Assembly (NCBI RefSeq): GCF_002483305.1
Contig: NZ_DLHQ01000056.1
Span: 62,001-126,000, forward strand
Source: Brevundimonas sp. UBA7664
GTDB taxonomy: Bacteria; Pseudomonadota; Alphaproteobacteria; Caulobacterales; Caulobacteraceae
Length of the DNA: 64,000 nucleotides
Reading direction: 5' to 3'
The first letter of the stretch is position 1. Every line of letters begins with the position of its first letter. The position numbers and the translations under genes are program-made. Of this stretch, positions 1 to 10,440 are shown in pieces. A model generated the notes under the pieces. It was given only the letters and a program-made list of their open reading frames with translations, did no database searches and had not been told where the DNA came from.

Positions 1-1126
1 GCGCGGCGACCGGAGCACCGCCGTTGAGGATGGCGGTCACATCAGCCGGGCGCTCGACAGCGGCGCGCTCGGACGGCGGCGGCGTCACACGCGCGGGCTG
101 GACGGGGCTCGCCGGCAGGGCGGCGTAGGTGACAGAGCCGGACGGCGGGGCGCTGGAACCCACGCCGGTCTCTCCATCCTCGTCGTCCGCCGTCGAGGCG
201 TACTCGACCGGCCCGGAGTTGTCGGGACCGATGCCGAAGCCCCGCGCCTCGAAGAAGGTCTGGGCCACCTGGATGGTCTCGCCACGGGCGCGGGCGCGTT
301 CGACCTCGAAGCCGGTGTCCATCAGGGCGGCGACATGGGCGTTGCGGCTGGCGGTCGAGCGTCCGCCGAGGACGATGGTGATGAGACGGCGACCGTCGCG
401 CACGGCCGAGGCCGCCAGATTGTAGCCGGAGGCGTTGGTGTAGCCGGTCTTCATCCCGTCATAGCCGTTGCCGCCGCGCAGCAGGCCGTTGGTATTGCGG
501 TAGTCGCGACCGTTGTAGGCCCAGTCGTGCAGGCCGAAATAGCGATAGTACTGCGGATAGTCGCGCATGACGGCCCGGGCCAGGATGGCCAGATCACGCG
601 CCGAAGTCAGCTGGCGGGCGTCAGGCAGGCCGTTTGGATTGACGTAGCGAGTCTGGGTCATGCCCAGCTCGCGGGCCTTCAGCGTCGCCTGGGCCGCGAA
701 CCGGTCCTGCGAGCCGCCGATATGTTCGGCCAGCGCCATGGCCATGTCATTGGCGCTGCGCACGGAGGTGGCGCGCATGGCGTCGTCCACGGTGATGGTC
801 TGACCCGCTGCGAGGCCGAGCTTCGACGGCGGCTGGCTGGCGGCGCGGGGAGAGACGGTGATGACGTCGTCCAGCTTGATCTTGCCCTCGGCGAGCGCCT
901 CGAAGGCGAGGTAGAGGGTCATGACCTTGGTGATCGAGGCCGGGTAGCGCCGGCTGTCGGCGTGACGGGCGAACAGCACCTCGCCCGTCTCGGCGTCCAC
1001 CACGATGGCGGCGTAGCGCGAGTTGTCCGACGACTGGGCGAGCGGCGCCCGCGTCGGCGTCAACGTCACGGCGACGGCCAGCACCAGCGACAGGAATCCA
1101 CGACGGATCAGGGCGGAGAGCGGCAA
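1..1126 (-). CDS. Serine-type D-Ala-D-Ala carboxypeptidase (PBP5/DacF-type), 3' end outside window
   Basis: Low-molecular-weight penicillin-binding protein of peptidase family S11, expected to trim the terminal D-alanine from peptidoglycan stem peptides in the periplasm. About 375 residues are visible. A hydrophobic signal peptide (residues 10-30, ending APLAQ) is followed by the three active-site motifs: SITK at 64-67, SAN at 124-126 and KTG at 226-228. After about residue 275 the chain becomes Pro/Ser/Ala rich and runs off the window edge. The start is taken as TTG at 1126 because an in-frame TGA lies two codons upstream. An alternative is a GTG within the signal peptide. Family assignment is secure; the exact paralogue (dacA, dacC or dacF) cannot be told. 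Confidence 0.9.
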   Translation of the reverse strand, partial: MPLSALIRRGFLSLVLAVAVTLTPTRAPLAQSSDNSRYAAIVVDAETGEVLFARHADSRRYPASITKVMTLYLAFEALAEGKIKLDDVITVSPRAASQPPSKLGLAAGQTITVDDAMRATSVRSANDMAMALAEHIGGSQDRFAAQATLKARELGMTQTRYVNPNGLPDARQLTSARDLAILARAVMRDYPQYYRYFGLHDWAYNGRDYRNTNGLLRGGNGYDGMKTGYTNASGYNLAASAVRDGRRLITIVLGGRSTASRNAHVAALMDTGFEVERARARGETIQVAQTFFEARGFGIGPDNSGPVEYASTADDEDGETGVGSSAPPSGSVTYAALPASPVQPARVTPPPSERAAVERPADVTAILNGGAPVAA

Positions 1127-1269
1127 AGATCAGGCCTCACAAGACATTAGCGCGACGGCGGCCCCACCACGCGACGCTGACGAAAGGCTAACATGCGTCA
1201 TTCGGGTTTCGTGAGGGTAAACAACCCGTCAACGATTTTGTGAATTTTTGTGCACCGCACCATTTCCCC

Positions 1270-1298
1270 TTGACCTCCCTTCGCACTTGCACCATATG
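1270..1298 (+). promoter_or_regulatory. Putative housekeeping promoter of the phasin gene
   Basis: TTGACC (1270-1275), a 17-bp spacer and CATATG (1293-1298) resemble a -35/-10 pair. It lies about 80 bp upstream of the phasin start and follows an AT-rich stretch (1225-1255) that is rare in this GC-rich sequence. Pattern match only. Confidence 0.45.
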
Positions 1299-1379
1299 AG
1301 CGTCTGTCGCGATGGACTGGCTCCTCGCGGAAGACATCACAGGCGGTCCCCCGGCCGCGAATAGACACTGGAGATCATC

Positions 1380-1886
1380 ATGGCTGACACCACCACCGAC
1401 ACCGTCAAGAAGACTGTCGAGACCGCCACCGCCACCGTCAAGGCGAACGCCGAGAAGGCCCAGGCCACGTTCCAGGCCAATGCCGAGCAAGCTCAAGCCG
1501 CCGGCGCCAAGGCGCTGCGCGAAGTCGCCGACAAGTCGGCCGCCGGCCTGACCGAGCTGAACGTCCAGGGCAAGCAGAACCTGGAAGCCATGGTCGCCTC
1601 GGCCGCCGCCGCCCAGAAGGGCGTCGAGGCCCTGTCGGCCCAGTCGGTCGCCTTCACCAAGAAGTCCTGGGAAGACGGCGTCGCCGCCGCCAAGTCCCTG
1701 TCGCAGGCCCGTTCGATCCAGGAGCTCCTCGAGCTGCAGACGACCTGGGCGAAGTCGGCGACCGAAGCCTATCTGGCTGAAGTCACCCGCGCGACGGACG
1801 TCGTGACCGCCTCGGTCAAGAACACCTTCCAGCCGATCAACGAGCGCGTCACCGCCTCGGTCGAAAAGTTCCAGGCCGCCCGCTAA
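1380..1886 (+). CDS. Phasin family protein (PHA granule-associated)
   Basis: 168-residue, Ala/Lys/Glu/Gln-rich, almost wholly helical protein without signal peptide or membrane segment. This is the profile of Phasin_2-type proteins, which coat polyhydroxyalkanoate granules. The N-terminal 60 residues are a charged Ala-rich helix (KANAEKAQATFQANAEQAQ). The middle carries the family-like pattern 'VAFTKKSWEDGVAAAKSL...QELLELQTTWAKSATEAYLAE'-type helix, of which the LQ-x-x-W-x-K core is visible at about residues 118-125. It is monocistronic: promoter-like boxes lie upstream and a strong terminator follows. Codon use is strongly biased (AAG, GTC, GCC), suggesting high expression. Such proteins can also act as general surface-active or stress proteins. 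Confidence 0.88.
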   Translation: MADTTTDTVKKTVETATATVKANAEKAQATFQANAEQAQAAGAKALREVADKSAAGLTELNVQGKQNLEAMVASAAAAQKGVEALSAQSVAFTKKSWEDGVAAAKSLSQARSIQELLELQTTWAKSATEAYLAEVTRATDVVTASVKNTFQPINERVTASVEKFQAAR

Positions 1887-1913
1887 GGCGACCCTCGCTT
1901 CAGTCAGCGTACG

Positions 1914-1947
1914 GAAGGGCCCTCCAGAGCAATCTGGAGGGCCCTTC
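1914..1947. terminator. Intrinsic terminator between convergent genes
   Basis: A perfect 14-bp stem (GAAGGGCCCTCCAG at 1914-1927 with CTGGAGGGCCCTTC at 1934-1947) with a 6-nt loop sits between the phasin stop and the stop of the convergent gene. The T-rich side on the plus strand is short (CTGTTATT), so it may serve both directions. Confidence 0.8.
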
Positions 1948-1949
1948 TG

Positions 1950-2438
1950 TTATTCGGCCGACGCGTGATCGATGCTGAACGCGCGAGCCAGTCGCCAATG
2001 TCCGTCCTCGAGACGCCACAGAACCGAGAAGCGTGCCCGCCCGACGAGGTGCTCCGGTCCGTCTCCCTGGCGTTCGTAGAACAGGTGGCTGCCTTCCTCG
2101 ACCGCGCCGACCCCGGGGATCGGGTAGACTCTCAGGGTCCCGGGTACGATTTCCCGGCGAGAGCGGAAGGCGTCAGGGGCCTGTTTGGCTACGCATCCCC
2201 TGGCGTAGTCGTCGACGAACGCCACGCGCGTCGCCGTCAGTCCGCCCCTGTCGTGGTAGAACTCAAGGTCGGCTGTCACCAGGTCCGCGAGGGCCTCCGG
2301 TTCGCAGCGGTCGAACATCACCGAGAACAACTCGGCATCCCGTTCCGCAATCACGGCCGTCAGGGCGGGACCGTCAGGCAGGACGACGGGCGGGGCCTGT
2401 AGCAGGGCCAGGACGGCCAGAACCGCGGTGGAGATCAT
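1950..2438 (-). CDS. Exported NTF2-like (DUF4440/SnoaL-like) protein
   Basis: 162 residues. The N-terminus is a plausible signal peptide (MISTAVLAVLALLQAPPVVL). The rest matches the pattern of DUF4440-type NTF2-fold proteins: an N-terminal helix with acidic residues (AVIAERDAELFSVMFDRCEPEALADLV), a 'TADLEFYHDRGG' strand and the C-terminal 'RFSVLWRLEDGHWRLARAFSIDH' strands that close the cone. Members are ketosteroid-isomerase-like domains that bind small ligands or are enzymes of unknown substrate. It is a stand-alone gene convergent with the phasin. The substrate is not predictable from sequence. Confidence 0.75.
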   Translation of the reverse strand: MISTAVLAVLALLQAPPVVLPDGPALTAVIAERDAELFSVMFDRCEPEALADLVTADLEFYHDRGGLTATRVAFVDDYARGCVAKQAPDAFRSRREIVPGTLRVYPIPGVGAVEEGSHLFYERQGDGPEHLVGRARFSVLWRLEDGHWRLARAFSIDHASAE

Positions 2439-2615
2439 CGGATACCCTCAGCCGTCGGGGCTGACGGCGAGGCCGAACCTGCGGGCCTGAATGACCCATG
2501 TCCCGTGAATCTTTGGTCATGGCGCATCTGTCACGCAAGCTGTGACTGGACGCGCCTTCAATTCAGGCCATCATTCCCTATCTGATCCATCTAACTCCCC
2601 CCGCACGGATTACGA

Positions 2616-2951
2616 ATGCCGCCGACCCGCAGGCCAGGTGAACAACAAGGTGGAGGCCTCGGGGCCGCCACGGTCACCGAGACCAAGCCTAAACTTCAGA
2701 AACCCTCGCTCTACAGGGTGCTGATCCTGAACGACGACTACACGCCGATGGAGTTCGTCATCTATGTGCTGGAGCGGTTCTTCCAGAAGGACCGCGAGGC
2801 CGCGACTCGCATCATGCTGCATGTGCACCAGCATGGAGTCGGGGTCTGTGGCGTCTTCACCTACGAGGTGGCCGAAACCAAGGTCGCCCAGGTGATCGAG
2901 ACGGCAAGGCGCCACCAGCACCCCCTGCAATGCACGATGGAAAAGGACTGA
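2616..2951 (+). CDS. clpS: ATP-dependent Clp protease adaptor ClpS
   Basis: 111-residue N-recognin that binds destabilising N-terminal residues and delivers substrates to ClpA-ClpP. The hallmark core is present: a flexible N-terminal arm (1-30), [16 protein letters not shown] around residues 33-48 (the NDD-TPM residues line the N-degron pocket), then [11 protein letters not shown] around 68-78 and the C-terminal CTMEKD. Length and sequence agree closely with alphaproteobacterial ClpS. It lies 13 bp upstream of clpA on the same strand, so the two are surely co-transcribed and functionally paired. The start ATG is preceded by an AT-rich 5' region rather than a strong Shine-Dalgarno sequence. 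Confidence 0.96.
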   Translation: MPPTRRPGEQQGGGLGAATVTETKPKLQKPSLYRVLILNDDYTPMEFVIYVLERFFQKDREAATRIMLHVHQHGVGVCGVFTYEVAETKVAQVIETARRHQHPLQCTMEKD

Positions 2952-2964
2952 GAGGAACCTCCCC

Positions 2965-5277
<2,313 letters not shown>

Positions 5278-5301
5278 CGACGGGATTGAACGCAATGAAC
5301 G

Positions 5302-5331
5302 AGGCCCCGGTGGAGACGCCGGGGCCTTTTT
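5302..5331 (+). terminator. Intrinsic terminator after clpA
   Basis: Stem AGGCCCCGG (5302-5310) with CCGGGGCCT (5319-5327), an 8-nt loop, then a T run (TTTTT). It ends the clpS-clpA transcript. Confidence 0.88.
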
Positions 5332-5379
5332 CTTGACGGCGGGGGCAGGCAAGGTCGCGCCGAGGCGGAGGAACGGACT

Positions 5380-5961
5380 ATGAAGCGCGACGCGGTGCTG
5401 ACCGAACGGCAGCAGAAATGGTTCGCTACGGTCGAGGCCAATTTCGAGAAGGCCACCGGACGACCGGTCGCGGTCTGGGTCGAAATCCTCAAGGGCTGTC
5501 CCGAGACCCGGCCGAAAGCCCAGGCGGCCTGGCTGAAGGCGACCCACGGCATCGGCGCCAATCACGCGGCCCATATCCTGAACGCGGCGCGGCCGGAAGA
5601 GGCCATGGGCTGGGACGACGCCGAGGCGTTGCGCGCCGCCCTGTGGGCCGAGCCGCGGTCGCTGGCCATTCTGGAGGCGATCGAGCGCGCGGCGGCGGGC
5701 GTTGACGGCGTCATCTCGGGTCAGCGCAAGGGCTACACCGCGTTCAGCCGCGCCGTGCAGTTCGCCGCGACCCGACCGCTGAAGGGCGGCAAGGCGCTGC
5801 TGGGACTGAAGCTGGAGCCTTCGGCGTCACCGCGCCTGTCGGAAGCGGTCCGCCGGGAGAGCTGGTCCGAGCGGCTCACCGCCGTGGTCGAACTGGACGG
5901 ACCCGGCGCGGTGAACGATGAGATCGCTCGCCTGTTTGCGGCGGCGGCGAAGAACGGCTGA
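5380..5961 (+). CDS. DUF4287 domain-containing protein (with C-terminal DUF5655-like part)
   Basis: 193-residue soluble protein. The N-terminal 75 residues have the DUF4287 pattern: a helix with 'TERQQKWFATVEANFEKATGRPVAVWVEI', then 'KAQAAWLKATHGIGANHAAHIL'. The C-terminal half (95-190) resembles the DUF5655 module often found with it (GYTAFSRAVQFAATRP..., then LGLKLEPS). No enzymatic motif is evident and no function is established for the family. GGAGG-type bases lie just upstream of ATG 5380. It is monocistronic and convergent with the sensor kinase downstream; only 4 bp separate the two stops. Confidence 0.8.
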   Translation: MKRDAVLTERQQKWFATVEANFEKATGRPVAVWVEILKGCPETRPKAQAAWLKATHGIGANHAAHILNAARPEEAMGWDDAEALRAALWAEPRSLAILEAIERAAAGVDGVISGQRKGYTAFSRAVQFAATRPLKGGKALLGLKLEPSASPRLSEAVRRESWSERLTAVVELDGPGAVNDEIARLFAAAAKNG

Positions 5962-5965
5962 GGGC

Positions 5966-7615
5966 TCAGGCGGCCTGGCGGACGGTCAGATCGTCCAGCT
6001 CGAACCGCTCGGCGGGCACCTCGATCAGGAAGGTCGAGCCCAGACCGGGGGTGCTCATCGCGCGGACCGACCCGCCCATGGCCTCGATGAGGCCCCGGGC
6101 GAGGGTGAGGCCGACACCGGCGCCCTCCTGGGCCCGGGTCGCGGAATCGTCGGCCTGTACGAATTTTCCGAACAGGTCAGGCAGGCGGGCCGGGTCGATG
6201 CCGACGCCGGTATCGACGACGCGGACCTCCAGTCCGGGGCCTGTCAGCCGCGCCTCCAGCCGCACGGACCCGCGAGCCGTGTGCCGGATGGCATTGTCGA
6301 GCAGATGGCCCAGCGCGTGCCGTATGTGTTCGCCGTCGAGCCGCCAGACGCCCACGACGTCCTTGGAGACGGAGACGTCGAGGGTCAGTCCGGCCCGCTC
6401 GGCGGCGCTCCGGTATTCGGTCGCGAGGGCCGCGAGCAGGGCCGCGACATCGACCGCGGTCGGCTGTACGACGAGTTCACCCTTCTCAATCCGGGCCACG
6501 GTGAGGATGCGTTCGATCAGGCCGAGAAGGCTCTCGCCCGATTCCTGCAGCACGCCGAGCTGGCTGCGCTGCCGGGCATCGAGTTGCCCCATGGCCAGGA
6601 CCTGGGCCATTCCGAGGACCCCGTTCAGGGGTGTCCGCAGCTCATGGCTCATGATGGCCAGGAAGCGGGTCTTGGCGACATTGGCGGCCTCTGCGCGGTC
6701 GCGCGCCTCGGTCAGGTCCAGCTCGTTCTCCTCAAGGCGCCGGACGATGTGGGTGACCCTGAGAACAAGGGCGACGGCGGCCGCAGCCAGCAGCAGGATG
6801 AGCAGGGCGACCATGGGCGCTGCGTCGCGGAGCACGGACAGACCCGGTCGCGCCGGAGCCCATTCCACCTGGCCGAGGACGACATCGTCCGGCCCGGTGA
6901 GCGAGAGATGGCCCGGGTTGCCGCGGCGAGCGTCCGCCTCGACCAGCGTCGGATCACGGAACGCCAGGTCCTTTTCAAGAGATGTCAGGAAGCCGGACAG
7001 CGGCTTGGCCGAGACGACGACGGGGTCGTTGTCGAGCCGTGCGGTCGTCCGGTCCTCGGGTACGATCGTCCCGAGGCCGACCAGGTAGATGTCATTCCCG
7101 GCCCGCACCACCGCGGTTCTGTTGACCACTGCGTCGAAGCCGACGCGGAGGCGGTCCTGCTTGGCGGCGGCTTCGCGCCGGACCTCGGCCACCAGCGGCG
7201 CCACGGCCTCCACGAAGGCCCGTTCGCTGTCAGCGGAAACCGGTTCGCTGTCCCGTGACGCCAGGATCATCCGGCCGTTGCGGTCGTACACCAGGGTCAC
7301 GGCGTGCCCCATGAAGTCCGCGTAGTAGTCGCCGAAATTCGACTGGATCCAGGCGAGGTCGGGCTCAGCCGCCAGCATGAAGACCGAGTCATTCCAGATC
7401 GCCGAGGAATTGATGTTCTCGACCAGGCCATTGAGCGTGCGATCCAGCCGGATCTGGGCGAGCTCACGCTCCTTGGCGGCCTGGACCCTATCGATGCCGG
7501 CGGCCGCATAGGCCATCAGCCCGCCGGCGCCCGTGACCAGCAACATGAGGGCGACCAGCGTGATCGCGATGATCCGCTTGAGGCCCCTGCGTTCGGTGCT
7601 GATCCGCCCTGACAT
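5966..7615 (-). CDS. Membrane sensor histidine kinase with CHASE4-like periplasmic domain
   Basis: 549 residues. TM1 (about 14-40) and TM2 (about 272-295) flank a 230-residue periplasmic domain whose opening (INSSAIWNDSVFMLAAEPDLAWIQSNFG at about 68-95) matches CHASE4. A linker coiled coil leads to HisKA with the phospho-acceptor H324 in IMSHELRTPLNG, then HATPase_c with an N box (LLDNAIRHT) and a G1 box (DTGVGID). The G2 region reads AQEGAGVGLTLARGL, a slightly divergent glycine motif. There is no receiver domain and no adjacent response regulator, so the partner is unknown and the kinase is an orphan. The signal sensed cannot be inferred. Confidence 0.9.
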   Translation of the reverse strand: MSGRISTERRGLKRIIAITLVALMLLVTGAGGLMAYAAAGIDRVQAAKERELAQIRLDRTLNGLVENINSSAIWNDSVFMLAAEPDLAWIQSNFGDYYADFMGHAVTLVYDRNGRMILASRDSEPVSADSERAFVEAVAPLVAEVRREAAAKQDRLRVGFDAVVNRTAVVRAGNDIYLVGLGTIVPEDRTTARLDNDPVVVSAKPLSGFLTSLEKDLAFRDPTLVEADARRGNPGHLSLTGPDDVVLGQVEWAPARPGLSVLRDAAPMVALLILLLAAAAVALVLRVTHIVRRLEENELDLTEARDRAEAANVAKTRFLAIMSHELRTPLNGVLGMAQVLAMGQLDARQRSQLGVLQESGESLLGLIERILTVARIEKGELVVQPTAVDVAALLAALATEYRSAAERAGLTLDVSVSKDVVGVWRLDGEHIRHALGHLLDNAIRHTARGSVRLEARLTGPGLEVRVVDTGVGIDPARLPDLFGKFVQADDSATRAQEGAGVGLTLARGLIEAMGGSVRAMSTPGLGSTFLIEVPAERFELDDLTVRQAA

Positions 7616-7747
7616 GATCCATCCACTCGCACGGCGGGCGATAAGACAGGGTGAGGGAACGCAGTTATCGATTGTTTACGTTGTCAGTGCACGGAATAGC
7701 CTGAGGCCGTCGCCGATAACCGGCCCGGATTGAGCGGGACGTGAGCC

Positions 7748-8437
7748 GTGACCTGTCCAGCCGCCGCTGCCGCGCTCCTGCTGCTCGCCGCATCCGCCGG
7801 GCCCGCCCTGGCGCAGGATGCGCGGCCCTGGACGGTCGGGGGACGCATCGGGGCGGTCTCCGACTATCGCGACCGCGGCTACACTCTCTCGGCGGAAGAC
7901 CCCGTCGTGCAGGGCGAGGTCACCGTCTCCCATGCGTCCGGCCTCTACGGCGGTGTCTGGGGCTCCGGCATCGATGAGTACGGAGTCGGCGCGGACGGGG
8001 ATGGCGCCCGGATCGAAGTGACCCTGTACGCGGGTTGGGCCGGCGCCATTTCCGGCTTCGATGTCGACCTCGGCGTCTGGCAGAATATCTATCCGGACGG
8101 CGAGGACGTGAACTACGTCGAGTTTCCGCTCGAGGTGGGCCGGACCTTCGGCGACATGACCCTGACCACAGGCGTCGTCTGGGCTCCCTCGCAGACCGGC
8201 ACGGGCAACGAGGCCAACACCTGGATCTGGACGCGCGCGGAATATGCGCCCGAGGCCTGGCCCGTCAGCCTGCACGCCGCCCTCGGCCATGAGGACGGCG
8301 GCTTCGCGCCCGACGGCAAGACCGACTGGCGCCTCGGCGTCGCGGCCCCGGTCGGACCGGTGACGCTCGGCCTCGACTTCGTGGACAGCGACACCGAGGA
8401 CAGCGCGGTCGTGGCCTCGGTGTTCTGGGGCTTCTGA
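7748..8437 (+). CDS. TorF-type small outer-membrane protein (putative porin)
   Basis: 229 residues beginning at GTG 7748. A signal peptide (ALLLLAASAGPALAQ, residues 9-23) precedes a protein made of short alternating beta strands. The diagnostic 'GGRIGAVSDYRDRGYTLSAEDPVVQGEVTVSH...GLYGGVWGSGID' opening is that of the TorF/Gcw_chp family, and the last residue is Phe (VFWGF), as expected for a BamA-recognised beta-barrel. Members are predicted 8-12-stranded outer-membrane proteins of undefined substrate. It is divergent from the sensor kinase (132 bp between starts), so the two could share a control region, but I see no clear operator. Confidence 0.75.
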   Translation: MTCPAAAAALLLLAASAGPALAQDARPWTVGGRIGAVSDYRDRGYTLSAEDPVVQGEVTVSHASGLYGGVWGSGIDEYGVGADGDGARIEVTLYAGWAGAISGFDVDLGVWQNIYPDGEDVNYVEFPLEVGRTFGDMTLTTGVVWAPSQTGTGNEANTWIWTRAEYAPEAWPVSLHAALGHEDGGFAPDGKTDWRLGVAAPVGPVTLGLDFVDSDTEDSAVVASVFWGF

Positions 8438-8438
8438 C

Positions 8439-8744
8439 CTAGCGGCGGCGGCCGAGGCTGCTCAGCAGCACGGCCAGACCGGCGACGATGCCGGTGGTCA
8501 GCAGGGGCTTGCGGCGGGCGAAGTCGAGGCCCTGACGCGCGCGGTCCTGATATTCCAGCGGCGCCTTCTCGACCAGGCCGTCCAGCCCGTCGATGACGCG
8601 GCCATAGGCGTCCAGCGCCTTGCCCTTCACTTCATTGATCTTGCCGTCGAGCTGCAGCTTGGAGTCGCCGGTCAGGCGGCCGAGGCCGGACTGCACCTTG
8701 CCCTCGAGCTCGGTGGCGGCGCCTTCGATGCGTTGGTCGGTCAT
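8439..8744 (-). CDS. CsbD family stress protein with C-terminal membrane helix
   Basis: 101 residues. Residues 1-45 carry the CsbD pattern (RIEGAATELEGKVQSGLGRLTGD...LQLDGKINEVKGKALDAYG). A second helix follows, then a hydrophobic segment (LLTTGIVAGLAVLLSSL, about 80-96) and a basic tail RRR, which would anchor it in the inner membrane. CsbD proteins are abundant general-stress proteins of unknown mechanism. Upstream, GGAAC (8809-8805) and CGCT (8788-8785) are spaced like a weak EcfG-type promoter. The gene is convergent with the TorF-type gene, one base separating the two stops. Confidence 0.85.
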   Translation of the reverse strand: MTDQRIEGAATELEGKVQSGLGRLTGDSKLQLDGKINEVKGKALDAYGRVIDGLDGLVEKAPLEYQDRARQGLDFARRKPLLTTGIVAGLAVLLSSLGRRR

Positions 8745-8784
8745 GGGGGAATCCTTTGATCGGGGAGGAGGAGACTGCCGATGG

Positions 8785-8809
8785 AGCGCATGTCGGGGGC
8801 GGGAGTTCC
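8785..8809 (-). promoter_or_regulatory. Possible weak EcfG (general stress sigma) promoter for the CsbD gene
   Basis: On the minus strand GGAAC, a 16-bp spacer and CGCT. The -35 matches the alphaproteobacterial EcfG consensus exactly; the -10 (CGTT expected) has one mismatch. Low-confidence motif reading, supported by the stress-type product 41 bp downstream. Confidence 0.3.
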
Positions 8810-8850
8810 TGCGGCAAGAGGTCCGGGGCGGATGTTTTCCGTGGCGATTA

Positions 8851-8892
8851 TACCCGGGTAATATTGACGCGTGGGTTTTACCCGGGTAAAAC
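8851..8892. promoter_or_regulatory. Tandem CCCGGG-centred palindromes (probable operator pair)
   Basis: Two copies of TACCCGGGTA: one at 8851-8860 and one inside a perfect 18-bp palindrome GTTTTACCCGGGTAAAAC at 8875-8892. The centres are 28 bp apart. They lie between the divergent CsbD and DUF2239 genes, about 145 bp upstream of the DUF2239 start. Perfect dyads of this kind usually bind a homodimeric repressor, but no regulator gene is adjacent, so the factor is unknown. Confidence 0.65.
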
Positions 8893-9037
8893 GGGAAACT
8901 ATCGTGCGGAGCGTGCGCTTCGTGCGCTCCGTCCTTTCCGCCGCCTCCCGTCTTCTCCGCCGCCGGCCGCGCCGATGCGGATCATGGACGGGCGCTACGT
9001 CAAAAGCGGTCACAGGGCCGCCATCCGGGAGCCCGCC

Positions 9038-9619
9038 ATGTCCATGTCCTCCGACCTGCCCGTGGTCGCCTTCGTCGGCGCCGAGCGGATCGCCCGCGCC
9101 CCCCTCCACAAGGCCCTGCCGGTCGTCCATGCCGCCGCCGCGGCGGGGGAGGGGCCGCTGGTGTTCAACCTGGCGACCGGTCGGGTGGTCGACCTCGATC
9201 TGCGTGGAGATCTGGGGGAGGCGCGGGCGCGGCTGGGACCGGCGTTGGTCCCGAAGGCGGAGGCGCGTGGACCGGGGCGTCCGAAGCTGGGCGTCACCGC
9301 GCGCGAGGTGACCCTGCTGCCGCGCCACTGGGACTGGCTGTCGGCCCAGCCGGGCGGGGCGTCGGTGGCCTTGCGCAAACTGGTCGAGGGCGCGCTGCGC
9401 GAGGCCGAGGGACCGGACCGGGCGCGCCGGGCGAAGGAGGCGACCTACCGGTTCATGACCGCGATCGCGGGGGATCTGCCCGGCTATGAGGAGGCGACGC
9501 GGATGCTGTTTGCGGGCGACTGGACGGCGTTCGACGCGGCGGTGGAGGCGTGGCCGGAAGGGGTGCGGGAGACGACGCGGGAGATGGCGGCGGGGGCATG
9601 GCGGAACGGGGCAGGGTGA
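9038..9619 (+). CDS. DUF2239 family protein
   Basis: 193-residue cytosolic protein of the uncharacterised DUF2239 family. Recognisable elements are the opening VVAFVGAERIARAPL, the short strand FNLATGRVVDLDLRG, the basic linker GRPKLGVTAREVTLLPRHWDWL (about 83-105, ribbon or helix resembling a DNA-contacting motif in small regulators), and a C-terminal helical half ending in AGDWTAFDAAVEAWP. The frame is open further upstream, but ATG 9038 has GGAG 6 nt ahead of it and matches the family N-terminus, so the extra N-terminal residues are rejected. A palindromic operator pair lies upstream. No biochemical function is known. Confidence 0.8.
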   Translation: MSMSSDLPVVAFVGAERIARAPLHKALPVVHAAAAAGEGPLVFNLATGRVVDLDLRGDLGEARARLGPALVPKAEARGPGRPKLGVTAREVTLLPRHWDWLSAQPGGASVALRKLVEGALREAEGPDRARRAKEATYRFMTAIAGDLPGYEEATRMLFAGDWTAFDAAVEAWPEGVRETTREMAAGAWRNGAG

Positions 9620-9623
9620 GCGT

Positions 9624-9650
9624 GTCCTTCTCCCTCAAAGGGAGAAGGAC
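9624..9650. repeat. Short palindromic repeat (CCTTCTCCC type)
   Basis: Perfect 12-bp stem GTCCTTCTCCCT / AGGGAGAAGGAC (9624-9635, 9639-9650) with a 3-nt loop, 4 bp after the DUF2239 stop. There is no T run. A related CTCTCCC-AAC-GGGAGAAGG unit sits at 31174-31194, so this looks like a dispersed REP-type element that may double as a transcript end. Confidence 0.55.
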
Positions 9651-9750
9651 GCTGAGGGCTCGACGATGCGATGCAGGGCCTTGGGCTTCTTCCGCGGGTG
9701 AACGTGGATGCGAGGATGTCGAGATGATCACGCCGAGGGCGGCATAGTCG

Positions 9751-10440
9751 TTATCGACGGGCTGCGGCCCTCACGGCGTCGAGCCACTGATCGTCTTCAG
9801 AGACAGGCTCAAAAACAGGCAAGTTGTGGAACGTCCAATTCTGTAGGCGATCATGGTCGCGAACGATAACGGGCTCCCTAAGAATGTTCCCAATCCCGTC
9901 CCGGAAAACAAGATAGAGCGTGTTCGGTTGGACCCTGATCACGTTAGAACATGAGCCTTCATCTATCCCCTGAAGCAATGTGCTCTTAGGGCTGTAGTTG
10001 AAGGCCAAGGGGTCCCGGAAACGGTTCTGCTCTAGCCCGCTGTAAGGTGTGCGGCTTTCGTCGTAGTGGGCGGACCAGGTGAACCGATCGCCATGCTCGC
10101 CCTTAAGGTGCTCGACGACAGAGAAAGTCACCCACCGCATGGTATCGACCATCAGCGGGTTGAATTGAATGCGGTCAGCGCGAGCACGGAGAGCATCAAA
10201 TTCCGGGGCAGCAAGCTCCGCTTCCCAAAGACTTCTCCAATGTTCATCAAGGCTGAGTGGGGCGGTCGATTCAACGGACACGACCTCGACGAACGCAGCT
10301 TCGGCAACCATCCTGTTTGCAAGCTCGGATGTTTTCACCTGGAGCCCGTCGAGAGGTGGCTCGCCATAGTCACAAGCTGACGCGAAGTTTGGCATCGCAA
10401 CACTCAGGGCGAAGAGCCAGAGAGCATTCGCGATCCGCAT
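9751..10440 (-). CDS. Exported protein with NTR/TIMP-like features
   Basis: 229 residues: a signal peptide (residues 1-21, ending NFASA), then mature CDYGEPPL. The body has the layout of small bacterial NTR/TIMP-like exported proteins: Cys near the mature N-terminus, a helix with 'ANRMVAEAAFVEVVSVES', 'VTFSVVEHLKGEHGDRFTW', a second Cys in 'GSCSNVIRVQPNTLYLVFRDG', and a C-terminal Trp/Leu helix. Assignment is by pattern only. It starts at ATG 10440, overlapping the cobS stop by one base (TGATG), so it is translationally coupled. G+C is about 50-55%, far below the neighbours, suggesting recent acquisition. Confidence 0.6.
   Translation of the reverse strand: MRIANALWLFALSVAMPNFASACDYGEPPLDGLQVKTSELANRMVAEAAFVEVVSVESTAPLSLDEHWRSLWEAELAAPEFDALRARADRIQFNPLMVDTMRWVTFSVVEHLKGEHGDRFTWSAHYDESRTPYSGLEQNRFRDPLAFNYSPKSTLLQGIDEGSCSNVIRVQPNTLYLVFRDGIGNILREPVIVRDHDRLQNWTFHNLPVFEPVSEDDQWLDAVRAAARR

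Noticed and set aside
8756..9037. Upstream in-frame extension of the DUF2239 gene
   Set aside because: It would translate through the palindromic operators, is Arg-rich and not protein-like, while ATG 9038 has a good ribosome binding site.
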